Assembly: GCA_030248295.1 (NCBI GenBank)
Contig: JASANH010000601.1
Coordinates: 62,001-126,000, forward strand
Reading direction: 5' to 3'
Length of the DNA stretch: 64,000 bases
Source of the DNA: Mesodorylaimus sp. YZB2_4
Taxonomy: Eukaryota > Nematoda > Enoplea > Dorylaimida > Dorylaimidae
The notes under the pieces were generated by a model that was not told the origin of the DNA, searched no databases, and worked only from the letters and a program-made list of their open reading frames with translations. Shown here in pieces: positions 14,311 through 25,737 of this stretch (positions within the stretch are counted from its first letter, which is position 1; every line of letters starts with the position of its first letter). Both the position numbers and the translations under genes were made by a program.

Positions 14311-14678
14311 ACATAACTTCTCTGTCATCCGACAACCGATGCATTAGTTTACGGCGCATTACGCAGGGCACATGCCTTTTTCGCCCATTCTTTACACAAA
14401 ATGGCGAATAGCTTCGATCGAGGGAGCACCCACCTCGAGCCTCAGCTGCCTGTGGTGTGATGATAATCAGACCGCGTTCACAATTCACCCTCGGCGTGGT
14501 CCTGGCACAATAAGCACTCTGTCAAATGACCAGTTTGTATTGTGGGTGGTCGCGACAATCGGCTGGTAGCGTTAAAACACAATCCAAGGTCCTGGGCGTT
14601 GGAGTGGAATGAAAAAAGGATCACCATATCAAGGCAAGACGTAAAATCGGCGGACAATTCATTGGAACAAACATCTAG

Positions 14679-14921
14679 CTACTGATCGCGAAATTCTTTA
14701 CACATTTCCTCAATTCCTGAGGGCCACATAGTGGCTATAGGTTTTGACCGGTGGTCGAACAAGGTGGCATATCCTAACAGGCGAGCAACAATTCTAGCAA
14801 ACGCAAAAAGATCGAAACGCAGCGCAGGTCGTGCGAGCCTGACAATCAGGCGACTGTGCTGTTCACACTCATTGCTAAGCTCCGTGACGAAATATGACGC
14901 TCCGAAGTCATTAATCGACAT
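14679..14921 (-). pseudogene. Possible protein-kinase C-lobe fragment
   Basis: A minus-strand frame of 80 codons contains INDFGASYF, like the DFG magnesium-binding motif. About 35 residues later comes FDLFAFARIVARLL, resembling the subdomain IX helix (D-x-F/Y-S-F/A). It ends WPSGIEEMCKEFRD, similar to the P-x-G-hydrophobic-x-x-L/M-C region of tyrosine-kinase-like C-lobes. No APE motif is clear, and no HRD motif or ATP loop lies upstream in any frame. I infer a relic exon rather than a working gene; chance similarity is possible. Confidence 0.35.
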
Positions 14922-16186
14922 GGATGACCGGTTGGAAAATCAAACATGAGCCTTTGCTCGTCACAAACAAGCGCCGAGCGGATTAGCGGGAGATCTCGAA
15001 AATTCGTCCAAAAAACCAATGTATATTCCTGATCCTAAACCTCATTCTCTAACTCGGTCGATTCTAGATTTAGCTACATGTGTCTGCAGTGAATCCTTGT
15101 CTTTTGATTATGCGCCAACAACGTTCTTGACGGTCTAAATTTACTCGCACGTGCCTCGGGTTAGTTTCGTCTGACGAAAGCGAGGCCATCCACAAAAAAT
15201 AACAGTTTTCATGGGTATTTGTATCAAGGAGATGCCCTTCGAGAGAGAGACAAGTTGAATTGTTACAAGAGAAAAAATAAAATGCCATAAACGGTTCTTC
15301 GTGGCGTTATCTGGGAATTTTAGGCTTTATCCAGCCTAAAATAGCTTCATTAGCACTTATTATAAGCATAGGTTGACGCAAGCAAGCACGTCTTTCCACA
15401 TTGCTTTTCTTCAAATCAATGTCTCACATTCTGCAGTCCTTCAATTTTTTCCCCGATTACTATCGCTCCAGTTGAAGGCGACGCAGTGCGAGCTTGTAAG
15501 ACGACATGAACTTACACCGCTGAGTTCGCAGTTAGACTGTAGCCACCAGTATCACTTTGGGAACCTTTCCGACTGGACTCCTACTTTAGGCCCGGAGCAC
15601 GAAAAGCTCGTCATACTAAGGTCTGCTACAGACCAAACATAATGATTGTGGGTTATCACCTGCTGCGCTCACATCATATACTTATCGAACGGAAGTGCAA
15701 CCTAATAATTCCATCACCATCGCAAACGAACAGCGAGGCAGGAATAAAAGGTAACAAACAAGTGTACGGCGGCGATTGCAGGTAGCATGATAAAATTGAC
15801 ATGATCATAGCAAGAACCACGGGAATAATCAAGTTATAACTACACCAACCTATGCCATCGCTCAAGTCATTGCACTTCGACTACCCTCAAAGACGAATCG
15901 CACTCTAGAATCGATGTCAGAATATTAAAAAAGATTCAGCACCCATGTTTTGGGGGGGGGGGGTAACCAAATATCTGTACCTCCAGCCCCGTGTAAAAAG
16001 TCGAAATTCTTGATTGCAAAGGGATTGCATTAGAAAATAAAAGTTTCGACTCCTTAAAGAATTGAGATAGGGGCACAAAATTTGGCTACCCTCTAACACA
16101 TGGGTGCCGAATCTGAATATCATATTTTTTCCAATATTCCGACATCGATTCCAGAATGCACTTCGTCTTTAACCTCCAAGAATCAA

Positions 16187-18110
16187 TCACGAGCCCTGCG
16201 GAATTTCGGCAGGCAAAGGTCCGCCTTCCAATCCCGCAATGATGTTCTCCGATGCCAACGTAGCCATACGTATGCGCGTCTCGACCGTGGCACTGCTGAT
16301 GTGAGGCAGCATTACTGAAAGAAGCGGGAGAAATCGACAGAAGGGTCGAGATAAAAGGCTCGGCGCCCACTTACCAAAGTTCGTTAACTTTAGCAACTTA
16401 TGATCGGTGGGAAGCGGCTCGGGTGTACAGACGTCAAGTCCGGCGGCGAGTATCTTTCTGTTGACCAAGGCGTCGTATAGAGCCTCTTGATCGACGACTC
16501 CGCCCCTACACAAAAAGTGTCCCAACAACTTGATTACATCCGATAACACACTGATCACATCCGCCTCTTACCGGCTCAAATTAAAGAACTGCGCCGTCGG
16601 TTTCATCAGTGCGAATTTGTCCCTGTTGAAAAGATGAGTGGTCTCCTTCGACAGCGGGCAGCACGATATGACGAAATCGCTCCGACGTAATAGATCGTCC
16701 AGGGGAACGTAAATAGCACCCAGCAAATCACCTAAACATGTAATAACTGTAAAGTGCTCGTCATTGTAGCAAACAGGAAAGCCCAGCGATCCATCGCGAA
16801 CCGTCGGTACCCTCATTCAACGCCCGCAGCACACGTGCCTTGTTGACTTGGCTTCCTGTTATTGTACAGAATCTCTTTTGGGTGGAATGCCTTCAGTTTC
16901 TCTGCGATCGAAGCGCCTACAGAAAATCTTAACATTAGCCAGCATGTCGCAAATGATCTGCCGTCATTACCGATTCGTCCCAGTCCGACAATGCCGACCA
17001 CCGAGTCCAATATCCCTCGTCCACACATGTACATGGGGTACCACGTTTTCCACTGGCCCGTGTGCACATCCCGATTAGCTTCGATCAATCGACGACTGGT
17101 GCATAGAACCAAGGCGACGCCCAGTTCGGCACACGCCTCGCTAAGCACATCCGGAGTGTAGCCGAGTTTGATACCCCTGTAATCAGCGGTGTGCCTAGCA
17201 CATGTTGGAGATAACGAAGCTCGTTACCTGCTCCGGCAAGCGCCCACGTCAATGTGATCGTAGCCAACGGACATTGTCGCGATCACTTTCAAGTTTTTGC
17301 CTGAAACTGGGGCACATCTCATTGAAGGACTGATTAGAAGACAAGGCAAAGCAAGCTTTAGCGTCCTTTGATTTCATGCTCATGCACATCACCAAACGCA
17401 GGGTGAAAGGACACACTACACCATGGTTTCGAAGGCCGGTTTTATCAGACACACCATTGATCTTCAGCGAAACATCTTCCAGTCAGGACCAGGCACCAGC
17501 TGAGATGCCGGCATTCGATATCTATTCTGTCTGCGCCGCATGAGGGTGACACTTCAAGGTTGGTCTAACGTGTTGGCTTCCCAATCCTAGCTCATGCAAC
17601 CCCCGCAGTCGTGCGGGCCACGGCGAGTGGAAGACGATTATCGATCTTCCATGGCTAGGAGATGGGTTGATGTTCTTCGGTCGGGCGCATCCTTTAGGAG
17701 GGTTGGACTCACCTCGCTCCAACAGCTCCTCGTCAATCTTGTCCATGGCCACGCAGTACAGCGCATCCGCTGTCTCCACCTCCTTGAGCAGGATATCTCG
17801 AGGTACTGTAACATCCTCGTTCCACGATCTTATTTCATACCTTAAAAGAGCAGCTGTGGGTCACGCACCCGATGATTAGATCCAGACCATGCCTCTTCGC
17901 ACATGCTAGGTACATTGGGAGCGTTTAGACTGGGCCATCACGTGACATGCAACCTATCTTTTGTGTCCGGCACGCTCGCGCGCGCAGCATTAAAGCCGAT
18001 CTCGCCTATGATGCAAACGCAATTACCTACCTTCCTTTCAGCAGATCGAACGCCGGCGCTAATAACTTCCTTGTCAGGAAAATTTTCGGTCTCACTTTCG
18101 AAGCACTCAT
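16187..18110 (-). CDS. GRHPR: Glyoxylate/hydroxypyruvate reductase (D-2-hydroxyacid dehydrogenase)
   Basis: The predicted enzyme reduces glyoxylate and hydroxypyruvate with NAD(P)H in the cytosol. The CDS joins, on the minus strand, 18031-18110, 17713-17840, 17228-17300, 16971-17176, 16839-16916, 16572-16731, 16375-16505 and 16187-16314. This gives 984 bases, 327 aa, very close to the 328 aa of the human protein. Visible landmarks are VIATMSVGYDHID and GYTPDVL in the N-terminal half, the nucleotide-binding GLGRIG at about 158-163, then SRGGVVDQ, AAGLDVCTPEPLP and PHISSAT with the catalytic His at about 290. The ATG at 18110 opens a short exon ending FDLLKGR, which splices in phase to YEIRSWNED. 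The intron at 16732-16838 must start with GC rather than GT to keep the frame. The 412-base intron at 17301-17712 holds a family B repeat. All key motifs are intact, so the gene is probably functional. Confidence 0.93.
17529..17720 (-). repeat. Family B repeat inside a GRHPR intron
   Basis: Bases 17605-17700 show the family B blocks in reverse (GGCGAGTGG, ATCGAT flanked by an inverted repeat, TGGCTAGGA, GGTTGATGTTCTTCGGTC). The flanking 72 bases from GTCTGCGCCGCATGAGGGTGAC match 18864-18937 almost exactly. The element reaches the splice donor of exon 2 at 17712 without disturbing it. Confidence 0.6.
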
Positions 18111-18303
18111 TGGGCGCTCAAGGAATCTAGAAGACCCAAAATCATAAGCTCGTCGAACACTTCCGTATAAAGCAGCTAGTGCCTGGTCAAGGCACGGAAT
18201 TTTCCCAAATGCACGCACCAGAACCCAATAGTCCATTCATTTACACCGGAATTGACGGCACAACCCATAAACGGCTTATTTCACAACCAAAGGAGCAACA
18301 AGG

Positions 18304-21300
18304 CTAGAGCGTGTTCACACTGGTACTGGAATGCCTGCCACTATCTCGTGACACCGTTCTTCCTGGTTGATATTGATCATTCCTGTACAGCAGGGGCCGA
18401 ACTGCCAAACACGACTTGAACAAATCACATTGCCTAATCTCTGCGCACGGAGGTCGCATCGTTGGATCGTGAGCTAACAATCGTCGAACCAGGTCAAACT
18501 GTAAAAAAGACCAACAGTAAAAGCTGGAAAAACGATCGAATTCTTGTCTCACCTCTTCAACGCACTCTTTTTCGAATCCTTCAGGGTACACATTTCGGCG
18601 CGCATCCTGCAGCACGTGGACTCGTTCCATCAGCGTTTTGAATGGAATCAACAGCTCGATAAATATCAGCCCCAAAGCGTATATGTCCGCTTTGGACGTG
18701 CATTTTCTGCCAGCTTCCTAAAATGGAACCCTTTTTATTAAAAACGACGGTTTAGATTTCATCTCGCTTCTGTTATTGGGGCGACGCATAAAAGGTACAT
18801 TAGGATACCCAAAGCAGAGTGGTAGTCAGAACATCTGAGCAACCACCTCTCCATATCTTCCTTGTCTGCGCCGCATGAGGGTGACAGTTCAAGGTTGGTC
18901 AAAAGGAACACTGGCCTCCCAATCCTAGCTCATGCAACCCCCCCCCCCCCCCCGACTTCCTAGAAATTTGATGGGGCGTTGTAGGTGAGCAATAAGCAAA
19001 AAGTCGAACAACAGTTTGTAAAGATTTTTTCCTTCACAACTTATAGTTCGTCCTCTTGAGTTCAACTGAGAAATGCTTGCTTGCCGACCTTTAGAAAGTA
19101 GAGGCGCTAAACTGAGATCAGAAGCGCCCCCCCCCCCCCCCCCGAACGTGCCGTACCTGTTCCGGACTCATGTACAATTGTGTCCCCACACGGTCGGTGG
19201 TTGCTCGCGATGTGATCGTAGTTGAGGTCAGAAGATTCGTCTGATCATCAACCGCAAGTATTTTGTCGCCTTGCGTATCAGAAGGCAGCGTACTCGACAG
19301 AGTTGTTGTGGCCAATCCAAAATCACCAATCTTTAATAGACCCGTAGCAGAGAAGAATATGTTCGAAGGCTAAAAAGTAAAAGTTCAACAGTGCAGAGAG
19401 GCAACAGTGCTCTTTCCTTTCGTCTGCACTCTTATTCAACCGCCCGCACAGCACCCCATCCTCGGTTACTAGAAGACCGTTCTAATAGGCATAGGTAAAT
19501 TTGTCTTGACGGCTCCCCTAAACCCAAAGATCAAATCTCATGGTGCTTCGACAGTCTATTCTTCATTAAATTTGAAGTTTGGCGGGAAATTCAAATTTAT
19601 TCCCCAATTAACATACCTCAAATAAAAAACCAAGAGTTTACCTTCAAATCTCGATGAACTAAACCCAAATCGTGTACGTACTGCATGGCACAAACCAATT
19701 GATCGAACCAATCCAACATGTCCGATCGATCTCGGTCATCGGACCTGTTATTCTCCAGCAACCAATCTTTCAAAGTTCCACGACAAAGCTGCATTTGAAT
19801 GTACAAATAGGCCGTTCCAGCTGGTTTCGCCTCCATTTTCCCAATATTTTCTTCCTCGCTTCTCGTCGAGCTATGCTTGCTCGACGACGATTTTCGCGTT
19901 TGTCTCCTCGACGTCTCACGATCAGAGGGCGCAGTAGTGGAATGAGCGAATATGATCTCAACCGATTCCTGCCTCAACTTCGCAGCGGACATAGGCAACA
20001 ATGGTTGTCGCTCCGACTCGCCATCCTCTTCATCCCCGTCTTCTTGGCCATCAGCCACTTGCCCATCCTCGCTCCAACTACCGAACGTCGACGCACGATC
20101 TTCCATCCCATCACCAAATGGACTAATCTTTGGCGCCAGAGATTCTGTGTCATCTACCAAATTCTTATTTACTGATACTCGTTTCTCGGAAACCGAATCC
20201 AAATTTAATTCTTCATCATGCGAACGTTGACTAAAACGGAAAAAACGCTTTTTATAACTGATTTCTCCAACAGAAAAATGGGGCCTTTCCCCTATTCTCT
20301 AAGAGGCTTCACTTTAAAGCTGCATGAGCATATTTCAATTTTCCAACAAATGCAAATTTTCATCAGCTTTTTCAAGAAAATGCAGCTTAACTCACACAAA
20401 TAAAAATGCATTTCATTGCGCACTGACGATGAGCAAAAAGTTAATCGAAACATGACATTTAACTCTTGCTCCAAGCCATCAAGCGATCCGATCTGATTCC
20501 TGGATCAAAAACTCACATTTTTCGCACCTAATCTGCCAAGAATGAGTTGTGCCAGTTAGGTCATCACTCCTGAAGTTGATATTGTTAGTAGGATCGGATC
20601 TGGATCGGTTAATTCTCGTCTGCTCTTAATTTGGAAAAAGAAGAAGATATTAATGAGTCATTCTTTCTATCAAATCCAGTCAGCCTATTCTTTTAAAAAT
20701 TGTTCATATATTGCTCAAACCATTTATGGCTTACAAGTCACGAGTCAAGGGGAATAAGCTTAATTTACAGAAAAATGTTTCTCCCTTCTCGATTTCTAGA
20801 GAACTGCTAGTTGGACGCAGATGGAATTGACCCCTTCATAAAATTCGCGTCGAATTTATTGTTTCTCAATACCTCGTTTAACTTTGTAGCCCAGGGAAGG
20901 ATCGATTTTCTTCAGGGGTCAGGGGGCTTGTGAGTGGGGGGGGGGGGGGGCTAGGGCTCACGTCCATTCGCAATGACCACTCGAGCTGACCACCACCATT
21001 CTACTGGGCACTAGGGTATCTTGCCACTGACCGGGGTCGATCCCAGATTTGGTACCCAACCAGGTCTCCTCTTTTCTCCTCCAGGAGGGATCAAGGGTGA
21101 GTCGCCTACTGTCAGGCTTACGATTAGAAACACACGCGCTCGCTGCAGGCGGGAATGGAACCCAGGCCCACAATCCGTACCAGCTGAGAGAAAAACCTTT
21201 CACCAGTACACCACCAAGGGCGGCAGTCGGCATTTTGTATAACTATAATACTTTAAACTTCAGATATCCACATTGGCCCAACTATTTTAGGACCTTCTCT

Positions 21301-24300
21301 CGCGTACGAGAAATACATTTCTAAATAAGTTGCTTACCATTTTTGGAACATTTCTCGATCAATTTTCTTTTGCCAATGGGCTGGCGGCTCTTCAAACCAG
21401 GCACTGAAATATCGAACGATGCCCGGATGTTCGAGTTGAGCCAGCGCTTTCACTTCTCTCCTAACTCTTTCTTTGGCATTTCGGCTACAAAATGAAGAAG
21501 CGCAAACTATTCTTACAGTACAAACATCAAAACTTGCGTCATACCAAAAGGTCGCTACCTAACTACAAACCAATCATTAACGAAAATATCATTCGAGAAA
21601 GAAGCACGTGAACGGATCAATTAACAACGTCATGCTATGTTTTTCTGTCTCAAAATAGTACATAATTTACTCATACTGTACCCGTTAGAACGACAAACAT
21701 GACGAGACGCGACAACAGGATGTTATCCCGGGTTCGCGCACGCACCCAAAGAAGCATAACAGCCAACTTACGTACTTCAAAGCGAAACCTATCCTTTTGA
21801 CGGCGTACAATTGATCGTCGTGTTTGTTACGAGATTCCATCACGATGCCGAAGCCGCCTTTGCCCAATTGCTGTATGGGTTCGAAATCGCTATTATACCT
21901 CAAATATAAAACACGCATTTTAGAACGATTTTGTAAAATTAAACTACCACAACTCCTTACCTTCCGTACGATCGTCCAGAAACATCAGTCGCGAGTGCTG
22001 ACAAAGAATTCGTGCATTCTTGGCTTGGTGATGGAGTCAAAGGAGTTGTTTCTGTTGGCGGTGAATTGGTTGTTGATGCGGTTGATTCACGAGGTTTTTC
22101 TTCCTTAGATTTTAGGCGGTTCTACAAAAAAACCGATGCTATAGCACAACAAAGTTGGTGTATATTCTTGCCTGGCTGCACTTACGCTTGCCAGGGCCTT
22201 AAATTTTCGCAGTTGCTGCCCATAAAAGTGAGCGACAAAGGCAGCTGGTACGAACACAGCGGTCAATACCAATACGAAGAGGACACTAAAAAAATTGTCA
22301 ATTAATAGCGAGGAAAAATGACAAAAAATGAGAAAGCGAAAAATGAGCACCAGAACTGAGCAAACGGCAGTTCGCCGAGGAATTCGACCACGTGTCGCTG
22401 CGCTCGTGCTCGTTTCGATGCAGGCTTTTCAGCATGAGAAGATGATTCCAATCGATGATGATGCGGCGTCCTATGTTTGTACAGATACCAGCCCATGTCT
22501 TAAAAAAAGCAAGCAGTAAAACTTTGTCGGTAGAAACTGTCAAATAATGTAACCAAGACTGACATGTGTAGGAGAATGCGGCCGACCGAAGTCAGCGGAC
22601 ATCAGCGGCTGAAAAATCAACCCGCGAGGTTAATGTTTCCCACCCACGGGAGATCTACAACTCTCTCTCACTCGCCGTGGCCTGCCAGTAGCGAGGGTTA
22701 AATCTACGTACCTCTGGGATATTGATCACGCAAAATCAGGCCATTCACTTCATCGGAAGCACACGTGGGACAATCATTTCCACAATGCCCTCCAGTTGTA
22801 GAATGATCTTCCAACTGTAGTTGAGCTAAACAGAGAAGGTTGCGTAGATGCGACGTGATGGAAGAGTTCTGGCCGCCAGGGGCCACTTTTACAATCAGCT
22901 AGGACACGTCCAAAAGTTAGCACGGTCGAATCACAATGCAATATCAGGACTTTAAATGACCTAGTATTTAGGAGATGTCCTAGGCGAAACCAGCCCAGGA
23001 ACTTACCAGCCGGAGCAAGAAGGTAAACGCGGCTTTGATCTCTACCATCCAACCTCAAGTCTTTCCTTCTTCTCTCTTCAGGGGATCGAACAACGTATTT
23101 TTGGTCATTGTAGGTACCTAGAACAAGACGCCAAATTTAGAATTCGCTTGGGTCTTGCAATGAGAAGGACAAGATTACCGAATCCCAGCCACCCTATCTT
23201 CTTCTCAAAAGCATCGCAACCATACCTATATAAATCATTCTATCCGATTGCTGCGCCCCGAATCGACTAGCCAATTCGGAATGACCCTCGGCGATTGAGT
23301 AGTAGGAGAAGGCGGGTACCAAGCTTTGGTCGAATATCGTCCGTTCCACTAATTGGCCGTTTGCTGATAGAGTCCAAATCTGCACGATCGGGCTGTCCAG
23401 CTGGAAGCAACCTGATATTCAGTTGTTTGTGACAAGGCCTGGGAGGGAGTGACAAGATTCTGGGGTTGTCTGCGAGAGTCCAAGGCTCCCAGAATACGCA
23501 AAAATGTTTCGGGCAGAACTGATAGCTGGGCGGCCGCGGTGGTGCAGCGGTTCAGCATTCGTCTCTCCGAATTGCTCGGGAGCGAGTGGCTGGACTAGTC
23601 CCGGGCTCAATGCCCGGTGACAATGGTCGATTTGCGAACCATAAACCCTCGCTGACGTTGCACGCCAGGCCGTGGGTGACTCACCAGGTACCGCCAGGTG
23701 CTCCGAGTGGAGAGACGGGAGCCAAACGAGGAGACAGGACAGGCGGAACAGGCTGGGAACATCGGCAGGGTTCAAAGCCCACCTGCCATCGTCCGAGGAA
23801 GTCTGTGTCCAGTCCAGGATGCCCTCGCGTGGAGGTGCTCCTAGTGGAGACACGCAGAGGAACGCTGTTGTGTGTGCTGGTTCCCGCACAGCCCTGCTTA
23901 GAAGGTTTGAGTGATGGCCGGCTAGAGGCAAAACGGGCTTCGGCCCGCAAAAATTTTTAAAAAAAAGAAAGAAGAACTGATAGCTGGGTACAAATTTATG
24001 GAGGACCCGAATCCCTGCTTACCTTCCTTTCCCACAACAGAACCGATGGATCGTTCTTGTCGTAACCCAACAACAGTCCTTCGGGTGGCACCATTTTCAG
24101 TTGCACATCGGTCAAGTCGGTTGGTGCCCAATTATTATGAGTATGAGATGATTGATGAATCGGCTGAGTGTTCTAAAATGAAAAGGAAAGCTAATAATGA
24201 GTCCAAACTAACAGATAAGCCTAGCATACCTTGGTCTGGCCATACAAGAATTTTTCTCCATCGTTTACGCAAATGCACGATTCTTCGCGATCAGTTGCTT

Positions 24301-25312
24301 CATCGGTGTCCAAAAGAAGTTCGTGTTCGCCCACAGTCAAATTCCATTTCTCAGCGCCCGTAGCAGGATCTACTCCTCGAACGGTTTGGGTTGTCCGCTT
24401 GACAATTAACTTTCGGGGGAAAGTCGAAGACTGATCGCCGAATTGCTCGCACCCGTTGGCGCTGCATGTCTGGTGAAGCTGAAACACAAGCATTTGTTAA
24501 CAAACGAAGGTCCAGCTATCAATTCCGACCACCAGCCGTTCAAGGCGTGCAAATTTCGAAACGCCCTTTGACGGCTTCTACAATCACGCATTTGAAACTT
24601 ACTCTTCCACTAACGTAATCGATAAAATATGTTCGAATTTGTTTCCCTCCAGCAAGTACATCCGATCCGAGTTTCAACGAACCGCTGAGCAAAGCGTCAA
24701 CATTGAATGGCACACTTTGAACAGCCGCATCATTATACATGTAGAAATGTCCATCCATAGACGGAATCAAACGAAATTCACGGTCGTCGTAATAAAACTA
24801 TGGATAACGAGTACGGCAATCACAGGACTCAAAGAAGCAAGAAGCAAACTTACGGGAATGTTACTTAGACTGGACGCCAGTAATGGCTCACCGTCCGTTT
24901 GCAATGACCACACGAGCTGACCGCCGTTCTCAGAAGCATCTATGGCATTTATACGACCATCGAGCGTGCTGACGATAACGTAGGACCTGAAATACAGTGT
25001 GCATATGTGCCCTTTGCACGATTCTCAATAAGCAATGGAAAAATGTGGCTGCTAAGCATAATCACGCAATAACACTAACTTTTTCTCAGTTGATCGTTGT
25101 TCGCAACAAGACTGTTTCGGGTTACTATACTCTTTTGTCAAGCCATCATCAGCGGTGGAGATGGTCTCACGATCAATCTGGCCTGCCCCGTGTCGGTTAA
25201 TGTTATCACCAGTATTATCACTTTTTGTTGCCTTCACCGATCCCCATAAAGAAAGTGCACTAGCGACCAGTAACAACGACAAACCAGCAGTCGCAGCTAA
25301 ACGCAAGGCCAT
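18304..25312 (-). CDS. EIF2AK3: PERK, eIF2-alpha kinase of the ER unfolded-protein response
   Basis: PERK senses unfolded protein in the ER lumen and phosphorylates eIF2-alpha in the cytosol. Seventeen exons on the minus strand (25080-25312, 24854-24986, 24603-24797, 24230-24478, 24023-24172, 23226-23400, 23007-23117, 22712-22885, 22351-22498, 22186-22285, 21961-22121, 21776-21898, 21338-21484, 19642-20230, 19157-19369, 18553-18717, 18304-18498) total 3261 bases, 1086 aa. A signal peptide precedes the luminal beta-propeller ([17 protein letters not shown] at about 78-94). One membrane helix lies at about 523-545. The kinase has GKGGFG (622-627), Lys644, Glu661, HRDLK (892-896) and DFG (912-914). 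A PERK-type acidic Ser-rich insert splits the lobes (about 700-840), with its typical [10 protein letters not shown] exit. Exon 1 starts at the first ATG after an in-frame stop. The exon 9 end (22351 or 22357) is the least certain junction. Introns carry SINEs and C/G tracts. Confidence 0.95.
18864..18953 (-). repeat. Truncated family B repeat ending in a 16-base C tract
   Basis: Bases 18864-18937 repeat the first block of the element at 17529-17600 with few changes. The match ends exactly where a run of 16 C begins (18938-18953), in a PERK intron. The intact copy has CCCCGCAG at this point, so the tract may have grown from this short C run. Confidence 0.6.
20945..21235 (-). mobile_element. 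tRNA-derived SINE-like element (family C) in a PERK intron
   Basis: The minus strand begins with a tRNA-like head: TGGTGTACTGG fits the Pol III A box, and GGTTCCATTCC about 55 bases further fits the B box. A body of about 200 bases follows, ending near a run of 15 G/C at 20936-20950. No A-rich tail or target duplication is clear. The last 45 bases resemble PERK exon 2 (see findings). The element lies between exons 13 and 14, in the longest PERK intron. Confidence 0.55.
22567..22700 (+). repeat. Family B repeat in a PERK intron
   Basis: A partial plus-strand copy has GGCCGACCGAAGTCAGCGG, a CATCAACC-like block, CTCTCTCTCACTCGCCGTGGCC and TGCCAG. It lies in the intron between exons 8 and 9 of PERK, 12 bases from the exon 8 donor. 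It lacks the ACTCCGACTGGAG block found in longer copies. Confidence 0.6.
23515..23988 (+). mobile_element. Full-length SINE, family A, with 16-base target-site duplication
   Basis: The element spans 23531-23972 (442 bases). It begins CGGCCGCGGTGGTGCAGCGG, containing a good Pol III A box (TGGTGCAGCGG). A degenerate B box (GGGCTCAATGCCC) lies where other copies have GGTTCGATCCC. It ends with AAAAATTTTTAAAAAAAAG. The 16 bases AGAACTGATAGCTGGG occur directly before (23515-23530) and after (23973-23988), a perfect target-site duplication. This marks a fairly recent retroposition event and defines both ends. It sits in the PERK intron between exons 5 and 6. Confidence 0.9.
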
Positions 25313-25737
25313 CAGAGCAGCCAATGCCAAGATTTTTCAAACACGAGCGCAAGATCGCCGTGAAAGCAATCACGCTGCTGATGTTTCATTGCTGACACGA
25401 GACGACATAGGACCGAATAAAAATAACCATAAAAAGAGGAACCGAACACGCCACCACTCAACACACACTGCACACTGCCAGCTGCGTAGGCACACGTGGT
25501 CAGGCTGACGTGGTTGGCGCTACTAGCAGACATTCTAGGTACCTGAGTGGCATATGCGGCTGCTTATAGCATTTATGCACGTCCTTCATGAAAAGAGCAC
25601 AATCAAAATGAAAATTCGAAACGAAATTCGTCATTCTTGCGTAAGTTTTCGTCTCGTATCGCCGTATAAGGATTCGCTGACGCCAAAGTTCGGCAGAAAG
25701 AAGAAATTTCAGGGTTTCGATTTTGCATTGGTGAGAA
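25313..25737. promoter_or_regulatory. Shared upstream region of PERK (minus) and NOP16 (plus)
   Basis: Only 425 bases separate the two divergent start codons, so both promoters must lie here or overlap the genes. A splice-acceptor-like TTTCAG ends at 25712, 25 bases before the NOP16 ATG. It could end a 5'-UTR intron or accept a spliced leader. Repeats of ACAC near 25455-25475 are the only other notable feature; no TATA box stands out. Confidence 0.5.

Larger units (their letters stand above)
1..16186. other. Gene-poor region with no supported coding gene
   Basis: I found no exon chain, no recognisable protein family and no RNA gene that I could defend here. Open frames are short, overlap on both strands and have no splice-site logic, as expected of chance. 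What I do see is listed separately: short duplications, a palindrome, copies of repeat families B and D, two inverted minisatellite arrays and two kinase-like relics. Direct copies of a 22-base motif at 337-358 and 461-482 (one mismatch) suggest further old local duplication. The region could be intergenic DNA or a large intron of an unseen gene. Confidence 0.6.

Noticed and set aside
19672-20175. 167-codon plus-strand frame
   Set aside because: It is antisense to the large PERK exon 14, whose kinase motifs are clear.
23419-23950. Long overlapping open frames of up to 170 codons
   Set aside because: They read through the SINE at 23531-23972 on both strands and are explained by its GC-rich sequence.
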